Origin: Vagococcus martis
Lineage (GTDB): Bacteria > Bacillota > Bacilli > Lactobacillales > Vagococcaceae
DNA length: 64,000 nt
Direction: 5' to 3'
NCBI RefSeq assembly: GCF_002026305.1
Contig: NZ_MVAB01000001.1
Span: 868,001-932,000, forward strand
Position 1 is the stretch's first letter. Every line of letters begins with the position of its first letter. Shown here one piece after another: positions 58,658 to 64,000 of this stretch. A program made the translations under genes and the position numbers. The notes under the pieces are model-generated. The model had not been told where the DNA came from. It made no database searches and worked only from the letters and a program-made list of their open reading frames with translations.

Positions 58658-59362
58658 CTAATCTTGTTCTGGATTTCTAAGATAGTAACCAACACCACGA
58701 CGTGTAATCAACCAATTTGGGTGACTTGCGTTGTCTTCGATTTTTTCTCTTAAACGTCTCACTGTCACGTCTACTGTACGCACATCACCAAAATAATCAT
58801 AACCCCAAACGGTTTGAAGTAAATGTTCACGCGTCATAACTTGGCCAATGTGTTTAGCTAAGTAATGTAATAATTCAAATTCACGATGAGTCAACTCAAT
58901 TGTTTCGCCACGTTTTGAAACAACATACGCATCTGGATGAATGGTTAACGCACCAATCGTCAACTCATTATTTGGCGTATCTTCTAATTTAGCTGTCGTA
59001 TTGTCATGACGACGTAAATTTGCTTTTACACGTGCCACTAGTTCACGATTAGAAAATGGTTTGGTTACATAATCGTCAGCTCCAAGCTCTAAGCCTAACA
59101 CTTTATCAATTTCAGAGTCCTTGGCTGTTACCATAATTATCGGCGTATCATATTTTTTACGGACATCACGACATACCTCTAGACCATCTTTTTTAGGTAA
59201 CATCAAATCTAAAATAATTAAATCAGGTGTCACTTCATCCACCATCTCTACGGCTTCTTCACCATCAAATGCGGTAAATACTTCATATCCTTCTTTTGTT
59301 AAATTAAATTTTACTATATCTGAAATCGGCTTTTCATCATCTACAACTAATATTTTTTTCAC
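58658..59362 (-). CDS. walR: Essential cell-wall response regulator (OmpR family)
   Basis: A 234-residue response regulator: acidic residues DDEK (9-12), phospho-acceptor Asp in LIILDLMLP (about 53), [12 protein letters not shown], then a winged helix with [25 protein letters not shown] and the C-terminal [11 protein letters not shown]. The protein is among the most conserved in Firmicutes and the match is clear. The start is GTG at 59362 with AAGGATGG upstream. First gene of the walRKHIJ operon; a minus-strand TATAAT at about 59417 may be its promoter. Confidence 0.97.
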   Translation of the reverse strand: MKKILVVDDEKPISDIVKFNLTKEGYEVFTAFDGEEAVEMVDEVTPDLIILDLMLPKKDGLEVCRDVRKKYDTPIIMVTAKDSEIDKVLGLELGADDYVTKPFSNRELVARVKANLRRHDNTTAKLEDTPNNELTIGALTIHPDAYVVSKRGETIELTHREFELLHYLAKHIGQVMTREHLLQTVWGYDYFGDVRTVDVTVRRLREKIEDNASHPNWLITRRGVGYYLRNPEQD

Positions 59363-59740
59363 TATCCGTCACCATCCTTTATTTTTCTTCATTTCTATAA
59401 AGTCGTCTTTTCTATTATACAACATTTTGAATACTTAAAAAACATTTGAGGTTTTCTGAATTATTTCATAATTTTACGTTTGTTTTCAGTAAATATTACT
59501 TATTTTATTTTTGGATTTTGCGTATGTATAAGAAAAAAATGATAAGTCTAAATTGATTGATTTATCAATGTTTATAAACATTATAATCTGTGTTATTTAG
59601 CTATCTTCTCCTTTTTCATTGTTACTTTCCTACATATGACTTAAAATTAATATATAAATTAATTCATTTAATTTATTCGGCTAATAATTGATGTAAGACT
59701 AGGTTTCCCCTTCCCTTACAAAGTCTAGTCTTACAGAAGC
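59363..59740. other. Intergenic region upstream of walR
   Basis: The 440-base gap before walR is AT-rich. It holds a likely walR -10 (minus-strand TATAAT at about 59412-59417, -35 unclear) and an isolated 10-bp inverted repeat GTAAGACTAG ... CTAGTCTTAC (59692-59733). No open frame with a binding site was found. Confidence 0.5.
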
Positions 59741-59773
59741 AAAAAAAGTTGAGAGTATTCTCAACTTTTTTTG
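59741..59773 (-). terminator. Terminator of the 101-residue membrane-protein gene
   Basis: AAAAAAGTTGAGA / TCTCAACTTTTTTT hairpin with a 4-base loop. Confidence 0.85.
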
Positions 59774-59802
59774 TGTTCTCTGTTATTTTAATTGTCTTAT
59801 TA

Positions 59803-60108
59803 TTATTTATTGTGAGATTTTATTGCGTCTATTTTTGATTTTAAGTAAGACTCAATATGACGATCTGTTGGTTCTACTTCTAAACGTTCAAAGACGTTTA
59901 CCATCGTTTTTAACTCATCATCATCTAAATCATCTACAATAGCTAAAAGATTTTGATTATCCTGTAATTTATCTTTTACTAGCAATCTATACTTCAAACG
60001 ATTCACAGACTCTGATGTTTTTTCAATTCCTTTTTTTGTTAATTTAGTTATCACGATAATACTAGCAACACCAGTTGCTGCCATGACACATTTTGTTGAT
60101 TTCTTCAT
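59803..60108 (-). CDS. Small membrane-anchored protein, unknown function
   Basis: A 101-residue protein: one hydrophobic N-terminal helix (about residues 7-25, CVMAATGVASIIVITKL), then a charged helical part rich in Asp/Glu with DDLDDDELKTMVNVFERL and a C-terminal helix. GGAGG lies nine bases before the ATG at 60108; two earlier ATG codons are too close. I do not recognise a family. It is a single gene between a tRNA and walR. Confidence 0.65.
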   Translation of the reverse strand: MKKSTKCVMAATGVASIIVITKLTKKGIEKTSESVNRLKYRLLVKDKLQDNQNLLAIVDDLDDDELKTMVNVFERLEVEPTDRHIESYLKSKIDAIKSHNK

Positions 60109-60221
60109 ACTCATCATCCTCCATCTCTTTACAACCTATTATACCATTAAAGACTTTTTTCACGTACTAAAAGCCTTTTTCTATTATTTATATCACATTT
60201 TCTTACTTTTGTATAAAATAA

Positions 60222-60274
60222 AAAACGCTGATATACAAGCACCTTATCAAATGCTTACATATCAACGTTCTTCT
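60222..60274 (-). terminator. Terminator of tRNA-Lys
   Basis: Long interrupted hairpin AACGcTGATAT..AAGCA / TGCTT..ATATCAaCGTT just downstream of the tRNA on the minus strand. Confidence 0.7.
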
Positions 60275-60284
60275 TCTCATAAAT

Positions 60285-60356
60285 GGGCTGTAGGGGGTTC
60301 GAACCCATGACCCACGGATTAAGAGTCCGTTGCTCTACCAACTGAGCTAACAGCCC
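60285..60356 (-). tRNA. tRNA-Lys (anticodon CUU)
   Basis: A 72-base cloverleaf on the minus strand. The acceptor stem is GGGCTGT/ACAGCCC, the D arm contains AGCTCAGTTGGTAGAGC, and the anticodon stem ACGGA/TCCGT closes loop CTCTTAA with anticodon CUU. The T arm is GGGTTCGAACCCC. The 3' CCA is not encoded. Confidence 0.95.
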
Positions 60357-60412
60357 TAAGAAATGAACAAATTTATTATATCACTAGTTATTTTTTCTCG
60401 CAAGAATTTATA

Positions 60413-61000
60413 CTATATTTTACGTGTCTTTATAGGCACAATACGTTGAGAACGAGCATCTTTTTCTTGAATAGCCTCAGCTAATTTATATAAGCAATCA
60501 ATATCATCTAAGCTACTTGTATCAAGTCCTAACTCTTCACCTAGTGATAATAAATTTTCTTCTGGTGAATGACGCAATAATGAATCTACTTCTACTAATA
60601 ACATATCGGATAACCCTTTTGTTTTTTCAGCAAGAGCCAATCCTTGAGGGTATTGTTCGTGATAGTATAAAAATTCAAAAAACTTGACCAATACAATGAC
60701 AGCTTTCTCAAAAAATTTTGGCCCAGCCACAATTTCATGAGGAAAAATATCTAGTAAAATATCTTGTAAAGCTACTTCATCCCACTCACTAAGTGTCTGA
60801 AAATGGTAATCAAACATGTATTCACTAACATACAGTATCGTTTGTCGTGATATCATTTGTTCAGAATAGCTTAATTGTCTATACCAAAACGTCTTTTCAA
60901 ATGTATTTATTTTATTAGTTGATTCCTTCATCGCTTCTTCAAATAAACGATTTGCTTCTTCTAAATGTTCATTTATCATTGCCCCACCATCTCTTCTCAT
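60413..61000 (-). CDS. Helical cytoplasmic protein, unknown function
   Basis: A 195-residue soluble protein, rich in helices, with no signal peptide or membrane segment. Parts such as FWYRQLSYSEQMISRQTILYVSEYMFDYHFQTL and FFEFLYYHEQYPQGLALAEKTKGLSDMLL suggest a TPR-like or all-helical scaffold. I do not recognise a family. GAGGAG precedes the ATG at 61000; a later ATG at 60979 and an upstream GTG are alternatives. It is a single gene beside the tRNA. Confidence 0.65.
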   Translation of the reverse strand: MRRDGGAMINEHLEEANRLFEEAMKESTNKINTFEKTFWYRQLSYSEQMISRQTILYVSEYMFDYHFQTLSEWDEVALQDILLDIFPHEIVAGPKFFEKAVIVLVKFFEFLYYHEQYPQGLALAEKTKGLSDMLLVEVDSLLRHSPEENLLSLGEELGLDTSSLDDIDCLYKLAEAIQEKDARSQRIVPIKTRKI

Positions 61001-61279
61001 TTCATTCACTCCTCTTTATAAAAAATGAGGGATAAACATCTTGTTCATTAAATATAACGCATGTATTTTAAAATGTCCACTATTTATAGAAAGCGTTTAT
61101 CCTATCTAATATTATATAGATAACCTAATGTGCCCTGATTATGAGTTTCGTCCGACCACACGACAAAATTGTCATTTTTTCGACATTTTTCCTATTTACT
61201 TTTGTTATGTCTATGTCTATACTAGAGACTGTTGTCGTAGATAGATTGTAGATGAATGAAAAAATATATTCGTCCTAAA
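61001..61279. other. Intergenic region upstream of the nrd control region
   Basis: AT-rich DNA with no open frame I can support. It contains AGAAAGCGTTTATC (about 61088), a weak cre-like match, and a repeated CGACAxxxTT motif near 61160-61185, neither strong enough to call. Confidence 0.3.
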
Positions 61280-61295
61280 ACACAATAGCTAGTAG
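61280..61295 (+). promoter_or_regulatory. NrdR box 1
   Basis: ACACAATAGCTAGTAG, a near match to the NrdR consensus ACACWATATMTWGTGT, 31 bases (about three helical turns) from box 2. Confidence 0.75.
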
Positions 61296-61310
61296 CTTTC
61301 AATAATTCGA

Positions 61311-61326
61311 ACACAATATCTAGTGT
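61311..61326 (+). promoter_or_regulatory. NrdR box 2
   Basis: ACACAATATCTAGTGT, a full match to the NrdR consensus, lying just upstream of the -35 element. Confidence 0.88.
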
Positions 61327-61333
61327 TTAATTA

Positions 61334-61361
61334 TTGACTTTTTTTTATTTCAAGCTATACT
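61334..61361 (+). promoter_or_regulatory. Promoter of nrdHIE
   Basis: -35 TTGACT and -10 TATACT separated by 16 bases, immediately downstream of NrdR box 2, so NrdR with dATP would block transcription. Confidence 0.75.
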
Positions 61362-61400
61362 TGTATTTATATTACCGGAACAATTTAGGAGGAAATACTC

Positions 61401-61634
61401 ATGGATACAATCACACTGTACACAAAAAATAACTGCCCTCAATGTTTAATGACTAAAAAATTCTTAGCACAAAAAAATGTAGAATTTAACGAAATCAACA
61501 TTGACAATGAACCTCAATATATTGATTCACTAAAAAAACAAGGCTTCCAAAGCGTGCCTGTTTTAAAAACAATGGATGACAACGTGACAATCGTTGGGTT
61601 TAGACCTGACCAACTTAGAACGTTGGCGGTTTAA
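61401..61634 (+). CDS. nrdH: Glutaredoxin-like electron donor NrdH
   Basis: A 77-residue glutaredoxin-fold, thioredoxin-like protein that supplies electrons to class Ib ribonucleotide reductase. The redox motif is CPQC (residues 13-16), a variant of the usual CVQC, and SVPVL with the cis-Pro and the C-terminal VGFRPDQL match the family. AGGAGG precedes the ATG. First gene of the NrdR-controlled operon, two bases before nrdI. Confidence 0.93.
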   Translation: MDTITLYTKNNCPQCLMTKKFLAQKNVEFNEINIDNEPQYIDSLKKQGFQSVPVLKTMDDNVTIVGFRPDQLRTLAV

Positions 61635-61636
61635 TC

Positions 61637-62017
61637 ATGAATCTAGTCTTTTTTTCTTTAACCGGACAGACAAGACGTTTTATTAATAAACTAGATTTTC
61701 CATTTTATGAAATAGATACAACAAATCCTTTTCATGAGATGAATGAAGATTACCTATTGATCGTTCCTACTTATGACAAAGAAGTCACAGAAGTAGTGAA
61801 CGATTTTATTGAGTATAAAACTAACCAAGAGCACTTACTAGGTGTCGCTGGTGGTGGCAATCTAAACTTTGGAGACTTATTTGTGTTTACTGCAAAAGAC
61901 ATCGCCAAAGATTACAACATCCCTCTCGTCTTTTCTTTTGAATTTAGTGGAACTGATGAAGATGTAAAAAATTTTAAGAAAGTAGTGAATGAATTTGAGT
62001 CTAAAAGACCTGACTGA
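61637..62017 (+). CDS. nrdI: Flavodoxin-like maturation factor NrdI
   Basis: A 126-residue flavodoxin-like protein that generates the oxidant for assembly of the dimanganese-tyrosyl radical in NrdF. FMN loops are FFSLTGQTRRF (about residues 4-14), IVPTYDK, and GVAGGGNLNFGDLF, typical of NrdI. It overlaps the start of nrdE by 29 bases, so translation is coupled. NrdF is expected beyond the right edge. Confidence 0.93.
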   Translation: MNLVFFSLTGQTRRFINKLDFPFYEIDTTNPFHEMNEDYLLIVPTYDKEVTEVVNDFIEYKTNQEHLLGVAGGGNLNFGDLFVFTAKDIAKDYNIPLVFSFEFSGTDEDVKNFKKVVNEFESKRPD

Positions 62018-64000
62018 TGTAACGTATTTCGAACTTAACAACGAAATCAACCGCCCTGTAAATGATCAAATTCCCTTATATAAAGATAAAGAAGCCTTAG
62101 ATGCATTCTTTAAAGAAAATGTGGAACCAAATACCAAGCAGTTTTCTTCTATAGAAGATAAGTTATCTTTTTTAACTGAACACGATTATTTAGAAGAAGA
62201 CTTTTTAAGCAATTATTCGATTGAATTTATTGAGTCTTTATACACTTACTTAGAATCACAACACTTTACATTTAAGTCATTTATGGCTGCCTATAAATTT
62301 TATTCTCAATATGCCTTAAAAACAAATGACGGCACACAATATTTAGAGCGTTATGAAGATCGTGTCGCATTTAACGCATTATACTTTGCTGATGGCAATG
62401 AAGAATTAGCCTTAAGCTTAGCAGATGAGATGATTCATCAACGTTACCAACCAGCAACCCCATCCTTTTTAAATGCTGGACGTAAGCGTCGTGGTGAGTT
62501 AGTTTCTTGTTTCTTAGTCCAAGTGACTGACGATATGAACAGTATCGGTCGCTCAATCAATAGTGCGTTACAACTATCACGTATTGGTGGTGGTGTTGGT
62601 ATCACACTATCAAACTTACGTGAAGCAGGAGCTCCAATCAAAGGATTTGAAGGTGCTGCAAGTGGTGTCGTTCCTGTTATGAAATTATTCGAAGATAGCT
62701 TTAGTTATAGTAACCAACTTGGCCAACGTCAAGGAGCTGGTGTGGTTTATTTAAACGTTTTCCATCCAGACATTGAAATGTTTTTATCAACCAAAAAAGA
62801 AAATGCTGATGAAAAAATCCGTGTTAAAACATTATCACTTGGTTTGTTAGTACCAGATAAATTTTACGAATTAGCTCGTAACAATGAAGACATGTACTTA
62901 TTCAGTCCATATAGTGTAGAAAAAGAATATGGCATACCGTTTTCTTACATCGATATAACTGAAGAATACGATAACTTAGTAGCGAATCCACGTATTAGAA
63001 AACAAAAAATTGATGCGCGTTACTTAGAAAATGAAATTAGTAAATTACAACAAGAATCTGGTTATCCTTATATCATCAACATTGACACTGCCAACCGTGC
63101 AAATCCTATTGATGGTAAAATCATTATGAGTAACTTATGTTCTGAAATCTTACAAGTCCAAAAACCATCTGTCATTAACGATCGCCAAGAATATGACGTC
63201 CTTGGAACAGATATTTCTTGTAACTTAGGCTCAACTAATATTGTTAACTTAATGGATAGCCCTGACTTTGGAAAATCTGTTAAAACAATGACACGAGCTT
63301 TAACTTATATCACAGATGCTTCTGATATCGAAGTGGTTCCATCAATCCAAAACGGTAACCGACTAAATCATACAATTGGTTTAGGGGCCATGGGATTACA
63401 TACTTACTTTGCTAAAAATCAAATGGAGTATGGTTCAGAAGAATCATTAGAATTTACAGATGTGTATTTCATGTTATTAAACTATTGGACTTTAGTTGAA
63501 AGTAACAATATTGCAAAAGAACGCAATGAATCATTCGATAACTTTGAAAACTCAACATACGCAACTGGCGAGTACTTTGACATGTATATTAATGAAGAAA
63601 TTAAACCATCTTCTGATAAAGTCAAAGAATTGTTCGATGGTATTTTTATTCCAACAGCAAAAGACTGGGAAGAATTAGAACAATCGATTAAAGAATTTGG
63701 TTTATACCATCAAAACCGTTTAGCTGTAGCACCAAATGGCTCAATTTCTTATATTAATGATACAAGTGCCAGCATCCACCCAATCACTCGCTTGATTGAA
63801 GAACGTCAAGAAAAGAAAATTGGGAAAATCTATTACCCAGCACCTTTCTTATCAAATGACACCATGCCTTATTACACGTCTGCTTATGATATGGACATGC
63901 GTAAAGTCATTGACGTTTATGCGACAGCTCAAAAACATATCGACCAAGGAATGAGCTTGACTCTATTTATGCGCTCAGATATACCTGAAGGCTTGTATGA
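61989..64000 (+). CDS. nrdE: Class Ib ribonucleotide reductase alpha subunit (3' truncated by window edge)
   Basis: The frame is open to the last base, giving about 670 residues of a protein normally near 720. NrdE reduces ribonucleoside diphosphates. Visible parts are the first redox Cys in GELVSCFLVQVTDDM, the dimer and loop regions SRIGGGVGI and QGAGVVYLNVFHPDI, the active-site NLCSEILQ (Asn-Cys-Glu), and PNGSISYINDTSASIHP. The C-terminal Cys pair lies outside. I use the ATG at 61989, inside nrdI; a TTG two codons later is possible. NrdH and NrdI precede it in the operon. Confidence 0.95.
   Translation, partial: MNLSLKDLTDVTYFELNNEINRPVNDQIPLYKDKEALDAFFKENVEPNTKQFSSIEDKLSFLTEHDYLEEDFLSNYSIEFIESLYTYLESQHFTFKSFMAAYKFYSQYALKTNDGTQYLERYEDRVAFNALYFADGNEELALSLADEMIHQRYQPATPSFLNAGRKRRGELVSCFLVQVTDDMNSIGRSINSALQLSRIGGGVGITLSNLREAGAPIKGFEGAASGVVPVMKLFEDSFSYSNQLGQRQGAGVVYLNVFHPDIEMFLSTKKENADEKIRVKTLSLGLLVPDKFYELARNNEDMYLFSPYSVEKEYGIPFSYIDITEEYDNLVANPRIRKQKIDARYLENEISKLQQESGYPYIINIDTANRANPIDGKIIMSNLCSEILQVQKPSVINDRQEYDVLGTDISCNLGSTNIVNLMDSPDFGKSVKTMTRALTYITDASDIEVVPSIQNGNRLNHTIGLGAMGLHTYFAKNQMEYGSEESLEFTDVYFMLLNYWTLVESNNIAKERNESFDNFENSTYATGEYFDMYINEEIKPSSDKVKELFDGIFIPTAKDWEELEQSIKEFGLYHQNRLAVAPNGSISYINDTSASIHPITRLIEERQEKKIGKIYYPAPFLSNDTMPYYTSAYDMDMRKVIDVYATAQKHIDQGMSLTLFMRSDIPEGLY

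Noticed and set aside
62371-62641. Minus-strand open frames inside nrdE
   Set aside because: They are antisense shadows of the conserved NrdE coding sequence.
1-64000. CRISPR array, prophage or conjugative element
   Set aside because: No regularly spaced repeats, cas genes, phage structural genes, integrase or conjugation genes were seen; the mobile content is limited to IS remnants and the small repeats.

Overview
The window reads as chromosomal DNA of a low-GC Gram-positive bacterium of the order Lactobacillales, most likely Enterococcaceae and plausibly Vagococcus. The grounds are AT-rich codon use, AGGAGG-type ribosome binding sites, a WalRKHIJ-HtrA-RlmH block, lactose/cellobiose-type PTS genes, a sortase with a cell-wall substrate, a class Ib nrdHIE cluster, and a complete gene set from chorismate to DHNA. 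The genus is an inference from content; no 16S gene is present. I saw no CRISPR array, prophage or plasmid replication gene.

Layout. 0-6 kb: the end of an amidohydrolase, a decayed GT8 glycosyltransferase, a purine permease behind a purine riboswitch, and an orphan BceAB-type ABC transporter. 5.8-14.3 kb: the menaquinone locus, transcribed leftward as menB-menE-(terminator)-menF-menD-menH-menC, with the DHNA-CoA thioesterase gene divergent. menF needs a -1 frameshift at an A-run to be read whole. 14.4-24 kb: small metabolic and envelope genes, among them a lipoprotein gene broken by one stop codon, Dps, a frameshifted mepB, a trans-sulfuration enzyme, a SpoIIM-like protein with an apparent ATT start, and a divergent sortase/LPQTS-protein pair. 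23.7-31 kb: a PLD-helicase-DUF3427 protein overlapping a NUDIX gene, a two-component system and a tandem-DUF4822 lipoprotein.

31.2-37.3 kb is a carbohydrate island: GntR regulator, M20 peptidase, glycosylasparaginase, PTS IIB-IIC-IIA and a TIM-barrel protein. Its promoter carries a GntR-type palindrome and a cre site. I infer a route for glycan-asparagine or related amino sugars released from glycoproteins. 37.8-41.3 kb: a PASTA-domain membrane protein and a class A PBP whose glycosyltransferase motifs are altered.

41.5-51.6 kb is accessory DNA. Two inverted copies of a roughly 130-bp MITE-like repeat bound a 5.8-kb redox/efflux module (hydrolase, MerR, MFS, broken carboxymuconolactone decarboxylase, cupin, flavodoxin, LysR, RibD-like reductase). 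One copy sits inside an ISL3 transposase remnant; the other is split by a dead IS200/IS605 element. A third, diverged copy lies near 31.0 kb. A second MFS gene, a dead flavodoxin gene, an aldo/keto reductase and another MerR gene follow. Three promoters here have the 19-bp spacer typical of MerR control.

51.6-64 kb is core: rlmH, a cluster of DnaA-box-like sites, htrA, walJ-walI-walH-walK-walR, tRNA-Lys(CUU), two unrecognised proteins, and nrdH-nrdI-nrdE behind paired NrdR boxes; nrdE runs off the right edge. The window has an unusual number of broken genes: two A-run frameshifts, two single nonsense mutations, and several older remnants.
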